From Bacteroidota bacterium (lineage in GTDB: Bacteria; Bacteroidota; Bacteroidia; Chitinophagales; Chitinophagaceae), in the NCBI GenBank assembly GCA_029573235.1, contig JAKQGX010000004.1:1-64000 (forward strand): a stretch of 64,000 bases of DNA, in the 5' to 3' direction. Below are positions 32,523 through 42,878 of the stretch, one piece after another. The notes under the pieces were generated by a model. The model saw only the letters and a program-made list of their open reading frames with translations. It was not told the origin of the DNA and searched no databases. Each line of letters opens with the position of its first letter. The first letter of the stretch is position 1. The position numbers and the translations under genes are program-made.

Positions 32523-32936
32523 TTAACCGTAGTACGTAAAAGAAGAGAATAGCTTATAAAGCGGTATGGATTGCCAATTACCGGGTGGTGCGTTGGCATC
32601 ATGAATTACGTTGTTGGAGGTGCCGTTGAGCAACGCTGCATTCTGCAATGCATAAGTAAAAGGAGTAGGTAGCAAAGCAGTTGAAGAGAGATAGATCACC
32701 TTATATGGCGATACCGTAATCTGTTCGCTGGCTACTTGCGACTTAATTATTTTTTCTTTGCAGCAATTATCCGCAGGTGTACTTTCATCATCACAACTAT
32801 CGTCTTCGCAACCATCGGTTTGGCTAGCTATTGCCCAAGATTCTATCGTATCACCACAATAATGCAAGGTTACATGAATGCCCAAAGAGGCAATCATGTA
32901 GAGCACTAATAAGGGTATGACGATAATCTTTTTCAT
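32523..32936 (-). CDS. HYC_CC_PP family protein
   Basis: GIHVTLHYCGDTIESW...DDSCDDESTPADNCCKEKI...ANAPPGNWQSIPLYKLFSSFTYYG: HYC, CC and PP motifs. Confidence 0.85.
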   Translation of the reverse strand: MKKIIVIPLLVLYMIASLGIHVTLHYCGDTIESWAIASQTDGCEDDSCDDESTPADNCCKEKIIKSQVASEQITVSPYKVIYLSSTALLPTPFTYALQNAALLNGTSNNVIHDANAPPGNWQSIPLYKLFSSFTYYG

Positions 32937-33014
32937 GAATGTTTTGCAAACATACGCAATAATCCAGAAACGGTATTTGCATATAAGCCTGCAAGTTTTG
33001 CATTATTTTGTAGC

Positions 33015-33413
33015 ATGAAAAATCCATTTTCTATTGGTGCCCAAAAAGAATATCGCCACATTGTTACCCCTGCTGACTTTGCTCGGTTTGATACAGGCGA
33101 AGTACATGCCGTATATGCTACTTTCTCTTTAGCACGTGATGCCGAATGGAGCGGGCGGCTTTTTGTTTTAGAAATGAAAGAGGAAACTGAAGAGGGCATC
33201 GGAACAGGTATTACTGTAGTGCACCATTCGCCGGCAGTAGCAGGAGACGAAGTAGTTTTTACCGCCACTCTCACTGCTGTTAATGGCAACGAAGTAGTAA
33301 CGGAATATATAGCACAAGTGGGTAATCGAATTATCGCAACCGGCGAGCAAAAGCAAAAAATAGTCTTAAAAGAAAAGCTGAACCAGTTGTTTGAACAACT
33401 GAGGCAAGCATAG
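33015..33413 (+). CDS. Hot-dog fold thioesterase-like protein
   Basis: VTPADFARFDTGEVHAVYATFSLARDAEWSGRLFVLEMKEETEEGIGTGITVVHHSPAVAGDEVVFTATLTAVNGNEVV. Confidence 0.7.
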   Translation: MKNPFSIGAQKEYRHIVTPADFARFDTGEVHAVYATFSLARDAEWSGRLFVLEMKEETEEGIGTGITVVHHSPAVAGDEVVFTATLTAVNGNEVVTEYIAQVGNRIIATGEQKQKIVLKEKLNQLFEQLRQA

Positions 33414-33542
33414 TAAAAAGGTCATTGCACACTTCCACTTTATTAGATATTCCAAAAATGAAAACAGCGTATACTCACAAAACAAATGCGCTTCAGTAAT
33501 CGAAGCGCATTTGCATAAATGACTAAATTCCTTTGACGTTTA

Positions 33543-36341
33543 CTATTTTTCCGGCATCATCAACGCACGAATCAGGTTTTTGTTGATAAGGTATTTATTA
33601 GCCACTTTAGTAAGGGTATCCGGTGTGATGGCATTAATGCGTGCTTCCAGGTTTAGAATATTAGCCGAAGGCAATCCATATTGTTGGTATTTGCTGAGGC
33701 TGGACAACCAATAGCTATTCGTCTTTACCCCTACTTTATATTTTTGAATTGAGGTTTCCGTTGCCTTCTTCAGTTCTTCTGCTTGGATATTTCCGGGCTT
33801 TTTCACTGTTTCAATTATTTCGCTAAAGGCATTTTGCACCTTTGCAACATTCTCGGGGCCACAAGGCAAGTAGCTTTGCATTGAGAATTTTTCTTTGGGA
33901 AATTTCTGCAACCTAAAGCCAACACCACCACCATATATAGCACTCATTTTCTCACGAATGGTATCGGTGATACGGTTGTTCACCACTTCTGTCAATAGGC
34001 TTAAGGCTAGTTCGTCTTGCTGTACATAAGGTGTGTAAAAGAAGGCAATATCCGTTACTGTGCTCTTAGGTTCGGTGCCGGCATGTGCTGTAAATTGGTG
34101 AACACCGGTTATTGGTTCAATGCCAAGGTCTTTATACTTGTTGGCAACCACTTTGCTTCCAAGCCCACCAATATATTTCTCTACAAGTCCTTTAAATTCT
34201 TTTTCAGGAATGCTGCCTACGAAGAAATAATTCATGCCATTGGCTGTATTGAAACGCTGGTTGTAAAAGGCAACAGCATGATCCATATTTATAGCTTCAT
34301 AGTCTTGCGCTGTAGGTATTTCTTTTACACGAGGATTATTTCGGTACATAAAATTATTAAGCGTATCACCGAAATAGCTTTCCGGATTGGATTTGAGCTG
34401 TGCTATTAGTTGAATTTGTCTGTCCTTAAACGACTGAAACGCATCTGCATCTTTACGGGGCGAGGTACTTTTTAAGTAAAGCAATTGCAAAGCGGTTTCT
34501 AAATCTTTCACTGTAGAGCTGCCTCTTACATAATCGCCGTTCATGTCCAGCCAAGTACTTACATTAACGGTTTTGCCTTGTAAGAATTTTTGCAAATCGG
34601 TGCTGGAGAATGCACCATATCCCATCTCATCTACTACATTATTGGAATAGTCAGCACTTTGATAATCGGTACCGGTATAGGTAGATGACCCACCCCAACG
34701 GTATCCGGAGAAAATAATTTCATCGTTTTTGAAATCCGTTTTCTTGTACGTCACTTTTGCGCCATTGCTGAGTGTCCATGTTGTTGTTTGGATGATTGCG
34801 TCTTTCACTTCCTTCACTACCTTGCCGGGCTTGGGTTGTTGTGCCAACAATTGTTTGGGAAGTTCTTTTTCTTGATAAGCGGTCACCTCTGCTTTCAAAC
34901 TATTATCTACATAAGATTGTACTTGTGCATCAGTTGGCAAGTTGTCAGCTGCTTTGGTAGTTACTAAAGCAAAGTAGCGCTTGTCAATATCAATCTTATC
35001 TTTTTGTTTGTTGACTTCATCCAATGTAATGGTTGGAAGCTTTTCTTTTACAAATTGATATTCCCATTCAATACCGGGTACACATTCATTGGTGAGAAAA
35101 TGGCGCACCAATTCATCTACTTTTGTTTTGGATTCAGTCTTGTCTCTTTCATTGTACATCTTCTCGTAGCCTGCTAATAAGGTGGCTTTCGCACGCTCTA
35201 ATTCTGATGCTGTAAAGCCGAATTTTTTTACTTTCACGGCTTCTTTTACGATGGCTTCTATAGCCGGTTCTATTTTGTCGTTACCACAGATAGCAGCTAG
35301 TTGAAAGTTTTCGGTAAAACGTGCAAAACCGCCACCAAAGCCACCAAAGCCAAAGATAAAGGGAGGGTTTGGAGCTGACTTCAATTCATCCAAGCGAGCA
35401 GCAAGCATGGCATTAAATAGGTTTTGTTCTACCTCATCCAAATAGCCTGCTGCGGTAGTTGCCGGATGCTTAGAAACCGTATTTCCAATTACCTGAACCA
35501 TGGTATAGGGTTGCTCTTTATCACTCACGACCATCGCTTTACTAGCGGTGCGGGAGGGGATTTCAAAGCTTTGCGGACGGGGACGTTCGTTGGTGGGGTT
35601 TTTAAATCCGGAGAATTTTTCTTTTATCAATCGCTCTGCTTCCGCCGGTTCTATATCACCCACTACCATTACGGCTTGCAAATTGGGACGGTACCAATCA
35701 CGGTAAAAACGCTTAATCGCATCGTGTTTAAAGGTTTTTAATAATTCTTCATCACCAATGGGCAATCTTTTTGCATACAACGAGCCATTCAAGTATTCGG
35801 GAAGCCACTTCTTCATCATGCGGTCACCGGCACCTTTACCCAAACGGCTTTCTTCCAATACCACACTTCTTTCTTTGTCGATGTCATCATTTTCAAGCAA
35901 GGCTGCTCCCGACCAATCAGCTAATATCTGGAACCCTTGTTCTATTTTTTTCTTATCGTCTGCAGGTATTGGGAGGATATATACGGTTTCATCAAAACTG
36001 GTATAGGCATTCAAATCAGCACCAAATTCCACACCTATGCTTTGCAAATAATGCACCACTTCGTTTTTAGGAAAATGCTTAGAGCCATTGAAGTTCATGT
36101 GCTCCAAGAGATGCGCCAAACCTAATTGGTCATTATCTTCCAAGATAGAGCCGGCATTAACCGCCAGACGTAGTTCAATTTTCTTTTCAGGCTTTTTGTT
36201 TTGAACAATGAAGTACTTCAATCCATTGGGCAGTTGTCCCGTTTTGATGTTGCTATTCATCGGAATCTTGTCTGTCTGCCCAACCGATAAGAAAGGCAAC
36301 AACATCAAAAATCCGCATAGCAAACTAATGTAACGTTTCAT
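33543..36341 (-). CDS. M16 family (insulinase-type) zinc peptidase
   Basis: LGLAHLLEHMNFNGSKHFPKNEVVHYLQSIGVEFGADLNAYTSFDETVY (HXXEH); start set at MKRYISLLCGF. Confidence 0.93.
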   Translation of the reverse strand: MKRYISLLCGFLMLLPFLSVGQTDKIPMNSNIKTGQLPNGLKYFIVQNKKPEKKIELRLAVNAGSILEDNDQLGLAHLLEHMNFNGSKHFPKNEVVHYLQSIGVEFGADLNAYTSFDETVYILPIPADDKKKIEQGFQILADWSGAALLENDDIDKERSVVLEESRLGKGAGDRMMKKWLPEYLNGSLYAKRLPIGDEELLKTFKHDAIKRFYRDWYRPNLQAVMVVGDIEPAEAERLIKEKFSGFKNPTNERPRPQSFEIPSRTASKAMVVSDKEQPYTMVQVIGNTVSKHPATTAAGYLDEVEQNLFNAMLAARLDELKSAPNPPFIFGFGGFGGGFARFTENFQLAAICGNDKIEPAIEAIVKEAVKVKKFGFTASELERAKATLLAGYEKMYNERDKTESKTKVDELVRHFLTNECVPGIEWEYQFVKEKLPTITLDEVNKQKDKIDIDKRYFALVTTKAADNLPTDAQVQSYVDNSLKAEVTAYQEKELPKQLLAQQPKPGKVVKEVKDAIIQTTTWTLSNGAKVTYKKTDFKNDEIIFSGYRWGGSSTYTGTDYQSADYSNNVVDEMGYGAFSSTDLQKFLQGKTVNVSTWLDMNGDYVRGSSTVKDLETALQLLYLKSTSPRKDADAFQSFKDRQIQLIAQLKSNPESYFGDTLNNFMYRNNPRVKEIPTAQDYEAINMDHAVAFYNQRFNTANGMNYFFVGSIPEKEFKGLVEKYIGGLGSKVVANKYKDLGIEPITGVHQFTAHAGTEPKSTVTDIAFFYTPYVQQDELALSLLTEVVNNRITDTIREKMSAIYGGGVGFRLQKFPKEKFSMQSYLPCGPENVAKVQNAFSEIIETVKKPGNIQAEELKKATETSIQKYKVGVKTNSYWLSSLSKYQQYGLPSANILNLEARINAITPDTLTKVANKYLINKNLIRALMMPEK

Positions 36342-36505
36342 GTAAAATGTGTTTTTTTGAAAGGGCAAATGTAACATAGCCTTTGCAGAGTTGCTCTTTT
36401 TATGATTTCTTTTTAACGAAGCGAGTCGAAAAACTATTTGTAAGAATCAATTTACATAGGATAGCAGGCAACAAAAAAGCCACCCGATGGGGCAGCTTTT
36501 GCAGC

Positions 36506-36591
36506 GGAGACGGCGAGATTCGAACTCGCGATACAGTTTCCCGTATACACACTTTCCAGGCGTGCTCCTTCAACCACTCGGACACGTCTCC
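36506..36591 (-). tRNA. tRNA-Ser (anticodon GGA)
   Basis: GGAGACGTGTCCGAGTGGTTGAAGGAGCACGCCTGGAAAGTGTGTATACGGGAAACTGTATCGCGAGTTCGAATCTCGCCGTCTCC: matching acceptor ends, long variable arm, GTTCGAATC T-loop. Confidence 0.93.
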
Positions 36592-36781
36592 CGGTCAAAG
36601 GACGGCAAAGGTAACAGTAAATCATTTATTTCTTTAAATATTTTTTATGTTGATAGCATACGGCTTTTCTTGTTGTAAAACACATGAGGTTTGTATGATT
36701 CAATGACCTCTGATATCAAAGAAAAACCCTCATACAAAATATTGCATGAGGGCATTGTTATCCGATACCTTCGTTAAGATA

Positions 36782-39112
36782 TTACAACGTCAGGTCAGCA
36801 TCATTCTCAGGTATTGTATTGGTATTGGTTGCTTCTGGAGAATTTTGAGGAGTCCTTTCTTTATCATTTCTAAATTGACCTCTTGGGCGATCCTGTCCTT
36901 TTCTATCGAAGTCTTTGCGAGGTCCTTTTTCAGCATTGTCACGACGCTCTCTTTTTTCGGGTTCTACATATCCTTCGGGTTTTTCCATAAGCACCTTGCG
37001 GCTCAAACGAAGTTTACCGGTTTTTGGATCAGTACCCACCAATTTAATTTTCACTTTATCTCCTTCAGCTAATACGCCATCAAGTGTTTCTAATCGTTTC
37101 CAACTCACTTCAGAGATGTGCAATAAGCCTTGTTTGCCCGGCAAAAATTCGATAAAGGCACCAAATGCAACGACTGATTTTACAACGCCTTCATAGGTTT
37201 CACCAATTTCCGGAACAGCTACAATCCCTTTTATCCAGTTGAGCGCTTTATCAATGCTTTCTTTATTGGAAGAAAATACTTTTACGATGCCTTTGTTGTT
37301 TTCTTCTTCAATATTGATGGTCGCACCGGTTTCTCTTTGTATTTCTTGAATAATCTTACCGCCGGGTCCAATTACGGCACCAATAAACTCGCTGTCGATA
37401 ATAAGCTGCTCAATGCGAGGCGCATGTGGTTTCAGGTCTTCACGATGCAGCGGTAAAGTCTGATACATGGCATCAAGGATATGCAAGCGACCACGTTTAG
37501 CTTGTGCCAATGCTTGGCGCATCACATCCATGCTCAGTCCGTCCACTTTAATATCCATTTGAATGCCACATATACCATCACGAGTACCGGTCACTTTAAA
37601 ATCCATATCTCCCAAATGATCTTCGTCGCCCAAGATATCGGTTAACACAGCCCATTTACCATCTGATGCACGAGAGATTAAGCCCATGGCCACACCACCT
37701 ACGTGTTTAGGGAACGGCACACCGGCATCCATTAATGCCAATGAACCGGCGCAAACAGTAGCCATTGAAGAGGAACCATTAGACTCTAAGATATCAGAAA
37801 CAACACGTACGGTATATGGGAAGGAATCGCCGGGCATCATTTGCTCTAAGGAGCGCATTGCCAAGTTACCATGTCCCACTTCACGACGACCTGGGCCACG
37901 CATTGGCTTGGTTTCTCCGGTTGAGAAAGGCGGGAAATTGTAGTGTAGAATAAATTTTCGATAGTCTGAAGTAGCGGCACTTTCTACTAATAGTTCGTCA
38001 TTTGTAGTACCTAATGTAACGGTTGTTAGGGATTGGGTTTCGCCACGGGTAAATAAGGCGGACCCATGTGGAGAAGGCAAGATATCGGTTTCGATAGTCA
38101 AGGGGCGGACATCTTCTAGTCCACGTCCATCTAAGCGTCTTTGCTCATCCAATATCATGTTGCGTACGGTGTAGTACTGTAGGTCTTCTAAATATTTTTT
38201 AGCAAAAGAACGTGTTTCATCCGGTAATGTTTCTCCTTCTGCCAAGCCTTCAGAAAGATGCAACATTAAATCTTCTTGCAAAGCTTTATAAGCATCGCTA
38301 CGGTCGTGTTTTGCTGAGGCACTGCGCGCAATGGTTTTCATGCGCTCTCCGGCAAATGCTTCAACTGCTGCTTTTACGGTTTCGTTTTCTACCGCTTTGG
38401 TATAATCGCGTTTTTCGGGTGCGTTTATTTTTTCGCGAAGGGCTTGTTGTGCTTGTATCTGCGTACGAATGGCAGTATGCGCTGTTTCGATGGCCGTAAT
38501 GAGGTCTTCTTCATTACATTCTTTGGCATCGCCTTCCACCATCATAATATTTTTATCGGTAGCCGCAATGATAAAGTCCATGTCGGCATCTTTCATTTCT
38601 GTGCGTGTAGGGTTTACCAGATATTGTCCATTAACACGGGCAATTCTTACTTCAGAAATAATTTCTTGAATGGGTACATCTGATACGGCAAGAGCAGCAG
38701 AAGCAGCCAAACAAGCCAGTTGGTCAGGCATTACTTCCGGATCGGAAGAAATGAGGTACACTAATACTTGTACATCACACAAATAGTCTTCGGGAAATAG
38801 TGGACGTAGTGCGCGGTCTATCAAACGGGATATTAATACTTCATAATCGCTCAGGCGACCTTCTCTTTTAAAGAAAGAACCCGGTATGCGACCGGCAGAT
38901 GCAAATTTCTCTTGATAATCTACTGTCAATGGAAAAAAAGACTGCCCTGGTTTGGGTTCTTTTGCCGCTACTACAGTAGCCATTATCATACAATTGCCTT
39001 GACGCACTACTACGGCGCCATCAGCTTGGCGGGCAAAACGCCCTGTCTCTATGGAGATTTCTTTTCCGTCGTTCATCTGAAACGAAACGGAAATTGGTTG
39101 AGGAGTGTTCAT
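36782..39112 (-). CDS. pnp: Polyribonucleotide nucleotidyltransferase
   Basis: RNase PH repeats, IIDSEFIGAVIGPGGKIIQEIQRETGATINIEE (KH) and S1 domain; adjacent rpsO. Confidence 0.97.
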   Translation of the reverse strand: MNTPQPISVSFQMNDGKEISIETGRFARQADGAVVVRQGNCMIMATVVAAKEPKPGQSFFPLTVDYQEKFASAGRIPGSFFKREGRLSDYEVLISRLIDRALRPLFPEDYLCDVQVLVYLISSDPEVMPDQLACLAASAALAVSDVPIQEIISEVRIARVNGQYLVNPTRTEMKDADMDFIIAATDKNIMMVEGDAKECNEEDLITAIETAHTAIRTQIQAQQALREKINAPEKRDYTKAVENETVKAAVEAFAGERMKTIARSASAKHDRSDAYKALQEDLMLHLSEGLAEGETLPDETRSFAKKYLEDLQYYTVRNMILDEQRRLDGRGLEDVRPLTIETDILPSPHGSALFTRGETQSLTTVTLGTTNDELLVESAATSDYRKFILHYNFPPFSTGETKPMRGPGRREVGHGNLAMRSLEQMMPGDSFPYTVRVVSDILESNGSSSMATVCAGSLALMDAGVPFPKHVGGVAMGLISRASDGKWAVLTDILGDEDHLGDMDFKVTGTRDGICGIQMDIKVDGLSMDVMRQALAQAKRGRLHILDAMYQTLPLHREDLKPHAPRIEQLIIDSEFIGAVIGPGGKIIQEIQRETGATINIEEENNKGIVKVFSSNKESIDKALNWIKGIVAVPEIGETYEGVVKSVVAFGAFIEFLPGKQGLLHISEVSWKRLETLDGVLAEGDKVKIKLVGTDPKTGKLRLSRKVLMEKPEGYVEPEKRERRDNAEKGPRKDFDRKGQDRPRGQFRNDKERTPQNSPEATNTNTIPENDADLTL

Positions 39113-39251
39113 GATTTTGTTTTTTTCAGCGAGAAACTGCCGAGTAAATACCAGCTAAGTATCGGCAGCCCACAGTTAAGATTACATCCAATAGCACAAT
39201 TCCCAACCGCATTTTATTTAGTTGGGAATTGTGATTAATCATTGTATATAG

Positions 39252-39524
39252 TTATTTACGGATACCTAATTTTTCAATCAAGGCACGGTATCCTTGCAGG
39301 TTCGTACGGCTCATGTACTGCAATAGTCTTTTACGACGACCTACCAATTGCATTAAACCACGGTGTGTAGAGAAATCTTTTTTATTTTGCTTCAGGTGGT
39401 TAGAAATATGGTTGATACGTTCTGTCATTTGAGCGATTTGCACTTCTGTAGCGCCGGTGTTAGTTTCGCTGCCACCGTATGTTTTGTAAATGGTTGTCTT
39501 TTGTTTGCTAGATAAATGTGACAT
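39252..39524 (-). CDS. rpsO: 30S ribosomal protein S15
   Basis: STHRGLMQLVGRRKRLLQYMSRTNLQGYRALIEKLGIRK; start set at MSHLSSKQK. Confidence 0.96.
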   Translation of the reverse strand: MSHLSSKQKTTIYKTYGGSETNTGATEVQIAQMTERINHISNHLKQNKKDFSTHRGLMQLVGRRKRLLQYMSRTNLQGYRALIEKLGIRK

Positions 39525-39841
39525 TATATTATTTTTTCGTTTGCAAAGGTACAATAAATCATTATTCAATTCATTTTTATCAAAAAAATTTTGTTATTGA
39601 TAATCAACTTATTGTAAAACAAGTAAACCAATTAGTAAACCATATTCAGAAAAAAAAGAAGTAAGATAAGGAGGTCGTCCGGTAAAAAAAATCTGAACTA
39701 TAACAGAATTCTAACAGAAATGTTGCCCCCTCTTGCATCTATAAAACAATATGGTGGGTCTATACCATCTTCGACTATGAAAGAGAAATTATCTACGCCA
39801 TGCAACGATTTCATTTTTTACTTTTGCGCATTATTACTACT

Positions 39842-40088
39842 CATGACATCAAACACACAAGACAACCTTCCACGCCGTAGCAATATGGAAAAGATTCAAA
39901 TCCCTCTTCATTTAGGAATGGGCTTTTTATACATCGTAATAGGGCTGATGGTTCTCTACATTAAATACTTCGGCTCAATGGCATTATCATCCAGTATAGC
40001 CTACTTTTTAGGCTCTATGCTTTTGTTATATGGTTGCTTTCGCATTTGGAGAGGCATTACAATGATGCGTCAGCAGACCAAACGATAA
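39842..40088 (+). CDS. Small hypothetical membrane protein
   Basis: MTSNTQDNLPRRSNMEKIQIPLHLGMGFLYIVIGLMVLYIKYFGSMALSSSIAYFLGSMLLLYGCFRIWRGI; two hydrophobic segments; start choice uncertain. Confidence 0.55.
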
Positions 40089-40140
40089 AGTCGTTAAATT
40101 CCTGTTACGCAAAATAGCAACCCGTAAAAATCATTTAAAA

Positions 40141-41058
40141 TTGCACTTTATGAAAATTGTGTCTCCATATGGACTTCTATTCCTTGGTAGCCTTTTCCTT
40201 TTGGGGTGCCGCGATAATGCCCCCCAACAAGCTACGGATACTTTAAGCAGCGGCACAATCCGCATTTCGGCAGACGAAACTTTTCGCCCAATTATTGAAG
40301 AACAAAAAAAGGTCTTTGATAGCAGTTTTCCGGATGCTCATATTACTATTCAATACAAGTCGGAGTCGCAGTGCATACAAGATTTTATGAATGATAGTGT
40401 TAGGCTGGTATTGGTAACACGCGACCTTTCTGCAAATGAAAAAGCCGTTTGTGAACAGAAAAAAGTAGTGCCTACAACCCTGGCTATTGCCAAAGATGCG
40501 GTAGCCGTTATTGTTCACAAAGAAGCTGCTGATTCAGCATTTGGGATAGAAGAGTTGAAAGGAATACTTACAGGTAGTTATAAGAAGAAATTCACCGTCG
40601 TATTTGACAACCAGGGTTCCAGTACGCTTCGGTATATGATGGATTCCATACTACAGAACCAACCCCTTGGCGCCAATGTATTTGCCGCAAAAGGTAACGA
40701 TTCGGTGTTGGCATATGTAGCAAAAAATCCCGATGCTATTGGTTTTGTAGGCGTAAGCTATGTATCAGACTTCAGTGATCCCGAGGGTCTGGCGTTTACT
40801 AGTTCCGTACGAGTGGCTGCCATTTACAACGACAGCTTACAACAGTACTTCAAGCCCTACCAAGCCTATATTGCTCCCAACTATTATCCCCTCACCCGAA
40901 ATTTGTTTTACATTAATAGAGAAACTTACCCCGGTCTTGGCACAGGCTTTGCAAATTTCTTAGCCAAGGAGCGTGGACAATTAATATTTAAACAAGCTCG
41001 TTTATTCCCTTTACGAACCAATATTATTTTCAGAGACGCACAACTCAACACTCGATAA
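40141..41058 (+). CDS. PstS-like phosphate-type substrate-binding lipoprotein
   Basis: FLLGCRDNAPQQATDTLSSGTIRISADETFRPIIEEQKKVFDSSFPDAHITIQYKSE; PBP-like domain. Confidence 0.8.
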   Translation: MHFMKIVSPYGLLFLGSLFLLGCRDNAPQQATDTLSSGTIRISADETFRPIIEEQKKVFDSSFPDAHITIQYKSESQCIQDFMNDSVRLVLVTRDLSANEKAVCEQKKVVPTTLAIAKDAVAVIVHKEAADSAFGIEELKGILTGSYKKKFTVVFDNQGSSTLRYMMDSILQNQPLGANVFAAKGNDSVLAYVAKNPDAIGFVGVSYVSDFSDPEGLAFTSSVRVAAIYNDSLQQYFKPYQAYIAPNYYPLTRNLFYINRETYPGLGTGFANFLAKERGQLIFKQARLFPLRTNIIFRDAQLNTR

Positions 41059-41089
41059 TTTACTTACCAACATTCATATTTGTAGAACC

Positions 41090-42673
41090 ATGTATAGAAC
41101 CATGAAACAACCAATCATAATTGTAGCGGCTTTATCGTTGAGCCTGCAAGCTACAGCACAATCGCTGGAAGAAGGCATTAAAATGTATCATTACGAACGA
41201 TACGAGTCTGCCAAAAAAATTCTAACCCCGCTTGCGGCTAGTAACCCTATTGCCAATTACTATTTAGGACTTTCTGAACTGGGAGTTGAAAACACGTCTG
41301 CAGCTCAAGCCATCTTTTCGAAATATGCTGATGATGCCGCCAACCAATCCGGTATGGCTCGCATAGCCTTTGCCAACGGCAATGCCGCCGAGGGACAAAG
41401 ACTAGCAAAAATGGTAGCCGATAAAGCCAAGAAAAAAGAGTGGGAACCTTTGAAATATGCTGCAGATGCCATTACTTACTCAGAAGGTAGCGACAAACAA
41501 ACTGCTATTGACTGGTATAAAACTGCGTTAACCAAAGCAGACAACACCCCGTTGCGTTTAGCATTGGGTGATGCTTACCGTCAAATAATCGGTGGCGGTG
41601 GAGAAGCCATGAACAACTATGAGCGAGTTACCACAAAAGAACCAAATAATTCACTAGCTTTTTCTAAAATAGGAGCGCTTTGGTATGCCGCTAAGAACTA
41701 TAAGCTGGCACTTGAAAACTACAATAAAGCCAAAGAGGCAGACCCCAACAACCCACTACCCTACCGCGATTTAGCGAATGCTTATTTCTGGACGGGCAAA
41801 TACGATCTTGCCAAGCATAACATTGAGCATTACCTTTCCTTGTCGGATAAATCAATCGATGACCAAATACAATATGCCAATATTTTGTACTTGAGCAAGG
41901 ATTATCCCGGAGCCATCAATAAGGTAAATGAACTCATTCAATCCGGCGTTTCAAAACCGGGATTCTACGGAATTCTTGCCTATAGCCAATTGGAAACAAA
42001 AGATACCGCTAATGCCTTGGTGAACGTGCGTAAATATTTCTCAATGCAAAAACCGGAAAAGATATTCCCTTCCGATTTTATCAATTATGGTAAAATACTC
42101 CTCGCCAATAATCAAGCGGACTCTGCCAACAACTATTTCAGTAAAGCTATTGCTGCCGATACGGCTAAAGACAAATCGGAACGCTATCGGGAAATTGCTG
42201 AAGGATTTAAAAGCCTGAAAACAACAGAAGGCTATGCCAAAGCTGGTGAATGGTACGGCAAAATAATTGCCGAAAACCCACAGGCGAAAGCCCTTGATTA
42301 TTTTTACACCGGTTTCTATAGCTACTACTCCAAAAATTATACGGCTGCTGCCGGTGCGTTTGAACAAATGGAGGCCAAATTTCCCGACCAGCCATCTGCT
42401 ATTTACTGGAGAGCCAGAGTAGCATCCGCACAAGACGAAGAAGCCAAAAAAGGAACTGCGACATCATATTACGAAAAATGGTTACAAACTACTGTAGCGG
42501 GTTATGAAAAAAAGAATGCAGACCTAATGTATGCATACCAATACTTAGCATTGTACTATTATAACACCGGCGACAAAGCCAGCATGAATACATACTTGTC
42601 CAAAATAGAAGCCATAGAACCCGGCAACGCTTTCTTAAAACAAATGAAAGACTTGGGAAAAAAGAAAGGCTAA
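41090..42673 (+). CDS. Tetratricopeptide repeat protein
   Basis: Multiple TPR-type helices (AFSKIGALWYAAKNYKLALENYNKAKEADPNNPLPYRDLANAYFWTGKYDLA). Confidence 0.88.
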   Translation: MYRTMKQPIIIVAALSLSLQATAQSLEEGIKMYHYERYESAKKILTPLAASNPIANYYLGLSELGVENTSAAQAIFSKYADDAANQSGMARIAFANGNAAEGQRLAKMVADKAKKKEWEPLKYAADAITYSEGSDKQTAIDWYKTALTKADNTPLRLALGDAYRQIIGGGGEAMNNYERVTTKEPNNSLAFSKIGALWYAAKNYKLALENYNKAKEADPNNPLPYRDLANAYFWTGKYDLAKHNIEHYLSLSDKSIDDQIQYANILYLSKDYPGAINKVNELIQSGVSKPGFYGILAYSQLETKDTANALVNVRKYFSMQKPEKIFPSDFINYGKILLANNQADSANNYFSKAIAADTAKDKSERYREIAEGFKSLKTTEGYAKAGEWYGKIIAENPQAKALDYFYTGFYSYYSKNYTAAAGAFEQMEAKFPDQPSAIYWRARVASAQDEEAKKGTATSYYEKWLQTTVAGYEKKNADLMYAYQYLALYYYNTGDKASMNTYLSKIEAIEPGNAFLKQMKDLGKKKG

Positions 42674-42710
42674 TTAAAGTTTCTTACATAATTAAGAAAA
42701 CATTTTCTGA

Positions 42711-42745
42711 AGAGGGGCTACAAGTATTTGTAGCCTCTATATTTT
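42711..42745 (+). terminator. Rho-independent terminator after TPR gene
   Basis: AGAGGGGCTACAA-GTA-TTTGTAGCCTCT followed by T-rich run. Confidence 0.75.
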
Positions 42746-42878
42746 TGATGAAACTTTCAAAGTGTTTTCAATATACTGTACAATGCATGGCTTGTAACCA
42801 TAATAAGATTTAGATACTCTAATTGTATATTACCATCATTAAAAAGAAAAGAATTACTTAAACCAACACTATAAACAA

